Assembly (NCBI GenBank): GCA_023429545.1
Contig: JAEYUU010000426.1
Location: 1-6,741 of the forward strand
DNA length: 6,741 nucleotides
Direction of reading: 5' to 3'
Origin: Verrucomicrobiota bacterium
Lineage (GTDB): Bacteria; Verrucomicrobiota; Verrucomicrobiia; Verrucomicrobiales; Verrucomicrobiaceae
Shown here: positions 1-6,690 of the stretch, one piece after another
How the letters are laid out: the number at the start of each line of letters is the position of its first letter
Position numbering within the stretch: position 1 is the stretch's first letter
The notes under the pieces: model-generated
What the model was told of the DNA's origin: nothing
The model's input: the letters and a program-made list of their open reading frames with translations, nothing else
Database searches by the model: none
Position numbers and translations under genes: made by a program

Positions 1-948
1 CAGCAGCACTCCGCCGCATCCTACACGCCCGCGCCCACCGCTCCTGCCACCGGAAAAGGGAAAGGGCGGCGCATCGGCCTGATCGTGGGAGGCGGATGCC
101 TCACGCTGCTGCTGGCTGCGGCTGCGCTGGTGGCGAGCATCTATTTTCTTACAAGTGGTCCCACGGAATCGGCCAAGGAACATCTTCAGTACCTCGTCCG
201 TGGCGATGTGGCCACGGCGTATCAAACGTCGTCCCCGGCGCTACGCGAAACGATCAGCCTTGAGACCTATCAGGCCCTCGTGAGTGCGCGACCGCTGATC
301 CAGAAGACCCGGGACATCTCCATCCCCGAGCGGCAGATGGAGAATTCCATCGCCACCGTCACCACGCAGCTCACGGACAACTCGGGCGTGGTGAGGAGTG
401 TGCCCATGCGCCTGCGGAAGGAAGGGGGAGAGTGGCTCGTGATCGCCATCGATCTCAGCAGCATTCCAGTAGAGCTACCACCCGCCGGCACATCCGCGCC
501 CTCCGGTGCGAACACTGCTACGAATGCGACTGCGCCTCCGGCAACACCCACGACCCCGGACATGGAAACGAAGCCGGCGGAGGGACTCCAGCCCGCGGCC
601 CCAGGAGATAAGGGGCGCGGCGTGGGATCAGTGACCTTCGGATCGGGCCGCACGGAATCCGATGCGCTAATCAACCCGGGAACCGTGGTTCCCAGTTCTA
701 TCGAGACACTGAGCGCTGACATTTCCCTGATCAACCATCCGCCCGGCGGCTCCGTGCAGGTGTGGATTGAACATATCGCGAGCGGAAACCGGACGGCGGC
801 GATCTCCGCGACCATCGAGGGCCAGGGTTCGGGGAATCTCCCCTTCGATCTGCACCTGGGTGAGGATCGTCTCGTGCCTGGGAAGTATCGCCTCGTCATC
901 CTGCTGGATGAAGACATGCGGTTTGAAAGGGAGTTTGAGGTGAAATGA
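1..948 (+). CDS. Membrane-anchored protein with NTF2-like (DUF4864/DUF4878-type) domain, 5'-truncated
   Basis: The frame is open from base 1 to the TGA at 946-948, giving 315 visible residues; the true start lies upstream. The GTG at 85 falls inside the membrane helix and is not a credible start. Visible order: a Pro/Ala/Thr-rich stretch (residues 1-18), a Lys/Arg cluster (KGKGRR, 19-24), one hydrophobic helix (about 25-50), then an alpha+beta domain (about 55-155). That domain begins with helices around EHLQYLVRGDVATAYQ and ends in a strand containing GGEWLVIAIDL, the pattern of NTF2-like DUF4864/DUF4878 proteins. A Pro/Ala/Thr linker follows (about 160-207), then a beta-sandwich-like domain (208-315) with a PGKYRLVILLD strand near the end. 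Positive charges before the helix suggest a cytosolic N-terminus and an extracytoplasmic C-terminal part. Many proteins of this plan carry an N-terminal zinc ribbon; that part would lie outside the window, so it is only a suspicion. It probably shares an operon with the gene 21 bases downstream. Exact function is unknown. Confidence 0.85.
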   Translation, partial: QQHSAASYTPAPTAPATGKGKGRRIGLIVGGGCLTLLLAAAALVASIYFLTSGPTESAKEHLQYLVRGDVATAYQTSSPALRETISLETYQALVSARPLIQKTRDISIPERQMENSIATVTTQLTDNSGVVRSVPMRLRKEGGEWLVIAIDLSSIPVELPPAGTSAPSGANTATNATAPPATPTTPDMETKPAEGLQPAAPGDKGRGVGSVTFGSGRTESDALINPGTVVPSSIETLSADISLINHPPGGSVQVWIEHIASGNRTAAISATIEGQGSGNLPFDLHLGEDRLVPGKYRLVILLDEDMRFEREFEVK

Positions 949-956
949 ACCAAGTC

Positions 957-961
957 AGGAG
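957..961 (+). promoter_or_regulatory. Ribosome binding site (AGGAG) of the large secreted protein
   Basis: AGGAG lies 8 bases before the ATG at 970, within the 21-base gap after the preceding stop codon. The near-ideal sequence and spacing support 970 as the start. No promoter is evident in this short gap, which fits cotranscription with the upstream gene. Confidence 0.75.
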
Positions 962-969
962 CTTGAGTT

Positions 970-3900
970 ATGAGCCCGCATCACCACCCCACCTCTTCCC
1001 TCTCCAGCGGGGTGAAGCGCATGTGCCTGTGGCTTGCGGTGGTGATGATTGTGGCGGGACAGGGCTGTGCGGAGGGAGTGTCCGCTGCCGAGGGGGAGTT
1101 CCCGTTACGCGAATGCAACTTCATGGGCGATCACAGTTCCGTCTCGCTGAGCCACCGGAGCATGTCGCAGTATGCCGCGTATGAAAGCGACAAGGCGCAG
1201 CGCGCGAGCGTGACAGTCTTCGTGAAGCCGGGAGAAATCCCGCATATGCAGTTCAGTGGCTACCCTGACCCTTTGACCGTGGAGCGGCAATTCGGTCGCG
1301 GGACGGACAAGATGATCACGGTGGACGGTGGCACGTGGGAAGGCCCGCCTTCTGAGAGCAACTACCGCGTGAGAGGCTGGAAGGTACCGGTGAAGCCCGG
1401 TTGGAACAATGTGACCGTGCGCGTCACGGTGCTGTCCAACAAGCAGCGGGTCGGTGAGTTGCAGCAATCATTTCGCATCTTCGCCTATGTGTTCGAGGTG
1501 CAGCCCGCGGGACAACTGGAACATCCGCTGCCGGGTGAAACGGGAAATTTCTTCCTCGAACATCCACTGGTGGATGCGGTCGGCAATCTGTATGTCCATG
1601 CGCGCCGCGGCAGGAGCGGAGCGACGTTGCGCTACGATCGCAACGGCCGGATCAGCGTGCGCTATGAGATCAATCCCTCCATGGCCGGTGGCTACCCTTT
1701 TGGCGTGGACGAAGAGGGCAATCTCTACGCCTTGATTGCCGAGAACATCATCAAGTTCAACCGCACGGGGAAGTTCGTCAGGTCAGTCGCATCTCTGGGC
1801 TCCATTGCCGCCACGGCGACGGCGGAGGATTTGAAGACGGGCAACTGGCCATCGCGTACGGGTGCCGACCGCCGGGCAGAGGTGCTGCGTCACATCAGCG
1901 CCTGCGCGTCGCATTGGGAAACAGCGATGGTCGGCGACGCGATGTACTTCATTGCGCACACCTCGGAGACCCGGTCATGCAGCGATGGGCCCCACGTGCT
2001 TGCCATGCTGACGCTGGATGGCCGGGCGCAGGTGCTCGACAAGGTCGACAGCGCTTCGGGCGTCATCCGCGGAACCGACGGCAATCTATACATCCGCGAG
2101 CGGGGCAAGAGTGAGGCGAACGGCATGCTGATATACTCGCCGACCGGCAGGCTGGAGGAACGGCGTCCCATGATCGGATCGCTCCATCAGCCTCTCCTCG
2201 GGATGGATGGTGCCGGGTACTTCTACGGCGGCGGTCACGCGTGGGAACCATCGCTGACCAAGGTGAAGGAGAGCACCGACGTGGCGGATGGAAGGTTCCG
2301 CTCGGTTTCACAAGCTCGCGGACCCAGCTACTATCAGGATCTTCTCACCGGGGAACTATCCACCAGCAATGTAGGACACCACGGGCTGGCATCGTGGATG
2401 TATCGCGGAGCGGTCTATACGGTGTACAATGCGGACCTGCGAATCGCACGTGCCGTGTCTCTGGCGCCAGGCGCGGCCAATGTGGCTCCCCCGGCGATGC
2501 TGAAGGGCGGCAGGACGGGCAGCACCGTCACCGGCGCGACGCCCACCCAGCAGAACGGAACCCCGGAAGGCAAGACAGGTGCTCCGACAGCGAACCAACC
2601 GCCTTCCCCATCACCTTTCACGGTCGACATCCCGGGAGGCGTTGTTGCAGTCATCTTTCCAGATGATGACAATCGCGTCACCCCGGCTGCAGATGATGAA
2701 GTCTCCCCCGGCACCACGGCGGTGGGCACGCTGATCGCGGGCGGCATCACTGCGCTGGGCACGGGCCTGATGATGCTGGGAATGGGCGTGACGCCGAAGG
2801 ACCTGATCGATGGCGTGCACGACTGGTTCGGCGGCACGGCCACACCGACCGAGTCACCGCCGCCGCTGCCCCCCTTGGTGACGCATCGTGATGGTGACGT
2901 GAATGAACTCGGCGAGGTGTGGAGCGATGAAGATCGTGGCTGGATTGGGCGCAATCTATACGAGGAAGAAAAAGCGCGACGGACGCGGCTGGCGGACAAG
3001 GCGGTGACGGATCTGGAGTCGGGCCAGTCCGAAGACGTGAAGAAGGCCCACGACACCTGGTTGGAGTCCAAGGAGCGGCTGAATGACATGCAGAGCAAAA
3101 ACCGCGAACTTGACCGCCAGCGTCGCATCGAGCACCAGCGGGACACCCTGAAAGCGCTGGAAGCGGAGTCGGGAAAGGGTCTGCAGTCCCTGGAAGTGCT
3201 GGACACCTTCATGCGTGGTGTGGAGGAAGACGTAACCAGTGTGGCCAGGGACGCGGGTTCGGGAGAGGTATGGAAGGAGTTCGGTGGAAACGTACAGCAG
3301 GATGCCGGTGAACTCTGGCGCGACGTGAAGGAAGGCGCGGGCAGGCTCGAGACCTACACCTCCGCCGGCAAGGCGGTGCTGCACTCCGCCAAGGGCATGG
3401 CCGAAGGCATGGCCACGCTCGGCAAGATGGGACTGCACGTGATTGCCCACCCGATCGACACCACGGCGGCGGTGATGCATGCGGGTTCCGACCCGCTCGC
3501 GGCAATCGAGTTTGTGAGCCGCGCGGGCGCGGACATGGTAAAGCCGATCGTTGACCACAAGAAGAGCCTCGCCGAGCGGCTGCAGGGCGTTGCTAAACTC
3601 GAACTGGAGGCCGCGATGGGCGAGGCGGTGGGCCTGGGCATGGGACGCGTGCTTGGTGCCACGGCAGAGCTGACACCGGTGAAAAACTTGCTCGACAAAA
3701 TGACCGAACTGAAGAGCGGCATCTTCGGCGAAGCCGCCGGGAAGACCGGTCAACGCATCCACGGCACCGGCCAGACGGTGGGGCGGGAGGCGGAGCAAGC
3801 GGCGCTGGCCAGGCTCCCCGCCGACCATCCCCTGCGCAAGGTGGGCGAAATCAACGAAGCCGCCGCGAAGGCAGGCGCGGAATTCAACCCGCGGCTGGTG

Positions 3901-4761
3901 AAGGGCGACCGACTGCTCGATGTCACTGATCCCGCCTACCGGAAGGGCATGGAAGCGCTGAAGACGGATCCGAAATACCTGACGCCCGAAGCACGGAAGG
4001 TAGCGGACTCTGTGAGATATGACCAGCATCTGCGCGCCCAGCAGCAGGCCATGAAGGACATGCTCGCCGACCATCCCGAGTTCAAAGGACACATCGAAGG
4101 TGTGGAAAGCACGGGCAGCCATGCGTGGAAGCGCAGCGACTACAAGCCGGGACGCTCCGACATCGACCTCAACGCCCGCGGCGATGGAACCGCGGCGGGC
4201 CGAGCCATGGAGGAAACTTTCCCCGAATATTACCGGAAGGCGGTGGGAAAGACCAGCGAGGCCAGCGGCGTGAAGCTCACACCAGAGGATCTCAAAGCAA
4301 ACTGCTATGGCGACGGCAAGGCCCAGGGAGCGCTAAAGTCAGACACCGGAGAAGCCTTCGTGGAAAGCTATCGCGCCACCGGGAAGGGCCGTCTGGATGT
4401 GTACGATGAGAACGGCAACTTCACCCACAGCCTGGACGGCAAGGATCCATTGCTGGGCGGTGACCGAAAGTTCTTCGACAATACCGATGCGGCGGCAGCA
4501 GCCGGCAAGGCGAAGGAGTTCCATGCGGATGTCGCGGCAAAGCATTTCGAGGAGACCGCCGGACTATCCCTCAACGAAAAACTGCGGCAGGGGGCGAAGA
4601 ACGTAAAGACCATCGGCAACGTGAGCGGCAAGTTCACCCGCCAGCCGTTGCCGGAGCCACTGGCGAAGCTGGTGAAGAATCCCTCCGCCCTGAAGCCGCT
4701 TCCCCTGGGGGAAAAACAGAATGCGCTCGCCCTGCTGGAAAACTATCTAAGGCAGCAATGA
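970..4761 (+). CDS. Large exported multi-domain protein with propeller-like repeats and C-terminal nucleotidyltransferase-like motif
   Basis: The 1263-residue product has no family I can name end to end. The start at 970 has a good ribosome site and places Lys16-Arg17 just before a hydrophobic core (18-30), followed by a likely signal peptidase I site near VSA/AEG (37-42); a weaker lipobox-like GQGC ends at Cys33. Residues about 75-178 look like a beta-sandwich. Residues about 180-500 hold D/G-GNLY strands at 202-208, 247-253 and 370-374, plus a weaker copy at 413-418, as in NHL or other beta-propellers. A Pro/Thr/Gly linker (508-551) leads to a Gly-rich hydrophobic segment (583-607), a charged coiled coil (about 660-760) and a mostly helical region with an HPIDTT motif at 827-832. 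Gly1049-Ser1050, 13 residues, then Asp1064-Ile-Asp1066-Leu matches the polymerase-beta-type nucleotidyltransferase signature; Asp1143 (RLDVYD) could be the third carboxylate. Substrate is unknown. A secreted effector or toxin is inferred, not shown; a structural surface protein is the alternative. Confidence 0.9.
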   Translation: MSPHHHPTSSLSSGVKRMCLWLAVVMIVAGQGCAEGVSAAEGEFPLRECNFMGDHSSVSLSHRSMSQYAAYESDKAQRASVTVFVKPGEIPHMQFSGYPDPLTVERQFGRGTDKMITVDGGTWEGPPSESNYRVRGWKVPVKPGWNNVTVRVTVLSNKQRVGELQQSFRIFAYVFEVQPAGQLEHPLPGETGNFFLEHPLVDAVGNLYVHARRGRSGATLRYDRNGRISVRYEINPSMAGGYPFGVDEEGNLYALIAENIIKFNRTGKFVRSVASLGSIAATATAEDLKTGNWPSRTGADRRAEVLRHISACASHWETAMVGDAMYFIAHTSETRSCSDGPHVLAMLTLDGRAQVLDKVDSASGVIRGTDGNLYIRERGKSEANGMLIYSPTGRLEERRPMIGSLHQPLLGMDGAGYFYGGGHAWEPSLTKVKESTDVADGRFRSVSQARGPSYYQDLLTGELSTSNVGHHGLASWMYRGAVYTVYNADLRIARAVSLAPGAANVAPPAMLKGGRTGSTVTGATPTQQNGTPEGKTGAPTANQPPSPSPFTVDIPGGVVAVIFPDDDNRVTPAADDEVSPGTTAVGTLIAGGITALGTGLMMLGMGVTPKDLIDGVHDWFGGTATPTESPPPLPPLVTHRDGDVNELGEVWSDEDRGWIGRNLYEEEKARRTRLADKAVTDLESGQSEDVKKAHDTWLESKERLNDMQSKNRELDRQRRIEHQRDTLKALEAESGKGLQSLEVLDTFMRGVEEDVTSVARDAGSGEVWKEFGGNVQQDAGELWRDVKEGAGRLETYTSAGKAVLHSAKGMAEGMATLGKMGLHVIAHPIDTTAAVMHAGSDPLAAIEFVSRAGADMVKPIVDHKKSLAERLQGVAKLELEAAMGEAVGLGMGRVLGATAELTPVKNLLDKMTELKSGIFGEAAGKTGQRIHGTGQTVGREAEQAALARLPADHPLRKVGEINEAAAKAGAEFNPRLVKGDRLLDVTDPAYRKGMEALKTDPKYLTPEARKVADSVRYDQHLRAQQQAMKDMLADHPEFKGHIEGVESTGSHAWKRSDYKPGRSDIDLNARGDGTAAGRAMEETFPEYYRKAVGKTSEASGVKLTPEDLKANCYGDGKAQGALKSDTGEAFVESYRATGKGRLDVYDENGNFTHSLDGKDPLLGGDRKFFDNTDAAAAAGKAKEFHADVAAKHFEETAGLSLNEKLRQGAKNVKTIGNVSGKFTRQPLPEPLAKLVKNPSALKPLPLGEKQNALALLENYLRQQ
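1009..1015 (+). promoter_or_regulatory. Possible second ribosome binding site for an internal start at 1021
   Basis: GGGGTGA ends 5 bases before an in-frame ATG at 1021 (Met18 of the large protein). Starting there would still leave a hydrophobic signal core but would remove Lys16 and Arg17, the positive charges expected before it. The upstream start at 970 is therefore preferred. Confidence 0.3.
4108..4410 (+). other. Nucleotidyltransferase-like catalytic region inside the large protein
   Basis: This covers residues about 1047-1147. Gly-Ser at 1049-1050 follows a helix and a short strand (GHIEGVEST). After 13 residues comes Ser-Asp-Ile-Asp-Leu (1063-1067), preceded by KPGR. This matches the G[GS]-x(9-13)-Dh[DE]h pattern of the polymerase-beta superfamily, where the two acids bind catalytic metal ions. 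A later strand with Leu-Asp-Val (1142-1144) could give the third acid. Assignment is from motif and spacing only; the residue before the Gly is Thr rather than a hydrophobic one, which is mildly atypical. Confidence 0.55.
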
Positions 4762-4795
4762 AGTAGAAGCCGCCATCATCGATCACCTATTCCTC

Positions 4796-5911
4796 ATGCA
4801 TGCTTCTCCCCCACCCCTGAAGCTCACCGCCAGTCAACTGGCGGCGCTAACGCGTCGCGCTGGCGTGGAGTTGGGTCCGCTCTCTCCCCTGCATCAGTTT
4901 CCAGAGTCCGCGTCCCATGAGGCACCTGTCCAGCTTCCCGACTTCGGGGCTGCGGATGCGGCGCTATGGACGCCGGTCGCGAGCACCCTGGCCGCGCCGG
5001 GACTCGCGCTTACGGTCTCCGCCGGGACGAGCGACTCGGTTATTTTCCTCCATGCCTATGGATCTTCCGCCACGGGCAGCCACCTCTTGGGTTGCACTCC
5101 CGTCTCAGGCTCCACGTATGAGATCGTGCCGAGGTTGGAGCACCGCGCCTGGCTGCAGGTGCTTTCCAAAGGACTGAGCCTGGAGGAAACTGAGGATACC
5201 GTGGAGTCCGCAACGGCACTGAGCCATGAGGCCCTCCTCGCCTGCTGCGGACTGGTGGACGCGGTGAAGGAGGCCCGTCTGGAAGCGCTGATCGCGAGAG
5301 AAGCTTATCCCGAAGCGACGGCTCCCGCGCGGGACATCATGATCGCCGCGAAGTCGGGACTGCTGACGCAGGATGCGCGATGGTTCACCGGTCTCGTCCG
5401 GCGACTGCTTCCGCGTGCTCCGGCCGCGGTGACGCTGGAGGGCACAAGTGCGGGCCTGCGTGAACTTGAGGAGCGCGGATGGGTGGCCCGAATGCCGGAA
5501 GACGACACCTGGGCCTTCGCCAACGAAATGTCCGCCGCCGCTCTGGAGTGGAGTGCGGCGGCCGTATCGGGACACTTCTCACTGCGCGTCGCCGGTGCGC
5601 GGGAGGTGCATGAACTGCACCTCGGATTGATCCGAACGCTCTCAGGCTTGTGGACTCTGGAGTGTCCAGCCGGCCAGGGCGGGGTGAAGATGGGAAGGTC
5701 CAGCGGCAGCGCCCTGATGGGATTGCTCGACAAAGCCGTGCAAACAGTGATGGCACCCTGGCAAACTGCTGCACCAAAACACACCGCATCCAGTCCGGCA
5801 CCACCGGCAGCAGACGGACCCGCCCAGTTCTGCGTCGCCTGCGGAAACCGCCTCGTTGCAGACGCGCGCTTTTGCACGCACTGCGGCGCACCCGTGCCGG
5901 GCGGCCGGTAA
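4796..5911 (+). CDS. Cytosolic-looking protein of unknown function with C-terminal zinc ribbon
   Basis: The product has 371 residues, with no signal peptide and no membrane helix. The last 28 residues form a zinc ribbon: CxxCGN (Cys346, Cys349) and CxxCGAP (Cys360, Cys363), a structural zinc site common in bacterial regulatory or scaffold proteins. It is preceded by a Pro/Ala/Ser linker (about 323-342). The body (about 1-320) belongs to no family I recognise. It contains a helical stretch around 140-215 and a segment near 220-242 (LRELEERGWVARMPEDDTWAF) with the helix, Gly-turn and strand look of a winged-helix wing; this is a weak resemblance. The ATG at 4796 is the first standard start after an in-frame TAA at 4748-4750. 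No Shine-Dalgarno sequence precedes it, so translation may depend on coupling to the upstream gene, which ends 34 bases before. Position right after a putative effector makes a chaperone, regulator or immunity role possible; none is shown. Confidence 0.88.
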   Translation: MHASPPPLKLTASQLAALTRRAGVELGPLSPLHQFPESASHEAPVQLPDFGAADAALWTPVASTLAAPGLALTVSAGTSDSVIFLHAYGSSATGSHLLGCTPVSGSTYEIVPRLEHRAWLQVLSKGLSLEETEDTVESATALSHEALLACCGLVDAVKEARLEALIAREAYPEATAPARDIMIAAKSGLLTQDARWFTGLVRRLLPRAPAAVTLEGTSAGLRELEERGWVARMPEDDTWAFANEMSAAALEWSAAAVSGHFSLRVAGAREVHELHLGLIRTLSGLWTLECPAGQGGVKMGRSSGSALMGLLDKAVQTVMAPWQTAAPKHTASSPAPPAADGPAQFCVACGNRLVADARFCTHCGAPVPGGR

Positions 5912-5931
5912 GCGCGTCGAAAGCCTACCGG
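5905..5931 (+). terminator. Hairpin overlapping the stop of the zinc-ribbon gene, possible weak terminator
   Basis: CCGGTA (5905-5910) pairs with TACCGG (5926-5931). After one A/C mismatch, GC (5912-5913) pairs with GC (5923-5924), leaving a 9-base loop. The stop codon TAA (5909-5911) lies in the 5' arm. No T-tract follows (GATATTCTC), so this is not a classical intrinsic terminator; it may stabilise the mRNA end or be chance. Confidence 0.3.
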
Positions 5932-5997
5932 GATATTCTCAACATCTCGTGTCCGAAACGATGCGTCAGTGAAGCCCAATCTTCAAGCTGCCGCGGA

Positions 5998-6023
5998 GGA
6001 TGGACTCCGGAAGGAGTGGATCC
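5998..6023. repeat. Interrupted inverted repeat downstream of the minus-strand remnant
   Basis: ACTCC (6004-6008) and GGAGT (6013-6017) form a 5-bp stem with a GGAA loop. An outer GGAT/ATCC pair (5998-6001 and 6020-6023) is separated by a GG/GG mismatch. It lies just past the minus-strand stop at 6031-6033, where a terminator for that gene would be expected. Neither strand has a T-tract after it. Confidence 0.3.
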
Positions 6024-6030
6024 GCCTTGT

Positions 6031-6556
6031 TCAACACACTTCGCCGTTCACCTTGATCAAATACTCTCCATGCAATGCCGAACGAATCTCCCGTTGGCTT
6101 TGGGGTGAGAGGAGTTCGCAGTTCGCGGGATTATCGAGCTCACAGATCGCATCGCCCTTGTTCGCGAGAACTTCGCACCACGATCTGAGAATTGAAACAT
6201 ACTGTTCCTCGAGCGGCTTTTCCCGGTCTTTGGGATGCTTGTAATGTGCCGTGCCCTTTTCGTTGCTGATGATGCCGTAAAAGTGATAGCAGTATCTCAA
6301 GGGGGCCGTGGTATTCGGATCGACCAATGGCACCTCTTCAATAAAGAGCCTCAGTGAGCCGCCTTGAGCCGTCTTGTGGTTCATTTCCTGCAATCGTGTC
6401 ATATAGCAAATCAGCCTGCTTGAACAAATCGACCACAGACCGCGCATTCCTGCAAAGAAACATCAATGGGCATAATACTTCGATCGCGAAGAATTGGGCG
6501 CAAACGCCCAGCATGGGTCCATCGAGGCAAATACATGGTTTGAGCCGCAGGGGCAC
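6031..6556 (-). pseudogene. Frameshifted hypothetical gene remnant on the minus strand
   Basis: Two overlapping minus-strand frames each look protein-like over one half only. The 5' half (6556 down to about 6370; GTG at 6556 or ATG at 6514) reads with FFAIEVLCPLMFL and SVVDLFKQADLLYDTIAGNE, then degenerates to a stop at 6338-6340. The 3' half, in the frame one base later, reads from about 6365 to TGA at 6033-6031, with LRLFIEEVPLVDPN, RYCYHFYGIISNEKG and EEQYVSILRSWCEVLANKG. Removing one base near 6360-6370 joins them into roughly 170 residues. The region is about 50% GC by hand count, clearly below its neighbours. No strong ribosome site precedes the internal ATGs of the 3' half, which could otherwise be an intact 138-residue gene (6031-6447). 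No family recognised. A sequencing error is an alternative to true decay. Confidence 0.45.
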
Positions 6557-6590
6557 GAGTTGAAGACTACCCCGGCGCCACGGGTACTAA

Positions 6591-6638
6591 GGATGCCTGA
6601 GGTGACTGCCCCCCCCGCGTTCCCCAAGGCAGGCATCC
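6591..6638. repeat. Perfect 9-bp inverted repeat
   Basis: GGATGCCTG (6591-6599) is the exact reverse complement of CAGGCATCC (6630-6638). The 30-base spacer contains an eight-C run (6609-6616). It could be an operator, a weak terminator arm pair or a relic of a mobile-element end. No T-tract follows on either side, and no flanking target duplication was seen. Confidence 0.5.
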
Positions 6639-6670
6639 CGCCGCATTTTTCTGCTTCATATCCGCAAGGA

Positions 6671-6690
6671 GCGTGCGCTACGCTGCACGC
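6671..6690 (+). repeat. Small hairpin abutting a possible start codon
   Basis: GCGTGC (6671-6676) pairs with GCACGC (6685-6690) around an 8-base loop, ending directly before the ATG at 6691. An AGGAG (6667-6671) overlaps its left edge. AGGAG is 19 bases from the ATG in linear distance, too far for normal use; folding the hairpin would bring the two close together. Confidence 0.35.

Larger units (their letters stand above)
6557..6690. other. Intergenic region with inverted repeats and no evident gene
   Basis: No reading frame here looks coding. The minus-strand frame of the remnant gene meets an in-frame TAG near 6585-6590, so that gene does not extend further left on its strand without another lesion. 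The stretch holds a 9-bp inverted repeat (6591-6638), an eight-C run (6609-6616) and a small hairpin (6671-6690). I do not see a convincing promoter. Confidence 0.5.

Noticed and set aside
85..87. GTG as the start of the first gene
   Set aside because: The frame is open to base 1, and this codon lies within the transmembrane helix just after its Lys/Arg flank, so the start must lie upstream.
270..953. Minus-strand open frame of 227 codons opposite the first gene
   Set aside because: It is antisense to a clear domain-containing gene, has no ribosome site and a shadow-like composition.
2415..3212. Minus-strand open frame of 265 codons
   Set aside because: Its Ser/Arg/Pro-rich, low-complexity translation is a shadow of the plus-strand linker and coiled-coil coding sequence.
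2956..4122. Minus-strand open frame of 388 codons opposite the large gene
   Set aside because: It lies fully antisense to a well-supported gene. Its translation is rich in His, Arg, Leu and Gly without domain-like patterns, as expected from the complement of GC-rich codons.
5969..6244. Plus-strand open frame of 91 codons
   Set aside because: It overlaps the better minus-strand frame, and its Ser/Arg-rich translation looks like a complement artefact. No ribosome site was seen.
6354..6563. Plus-strand open frame of 69 codons
   Set aside because: It is opposite the protein-like minus-strand frame and shows no domain pattern or ribosome site.
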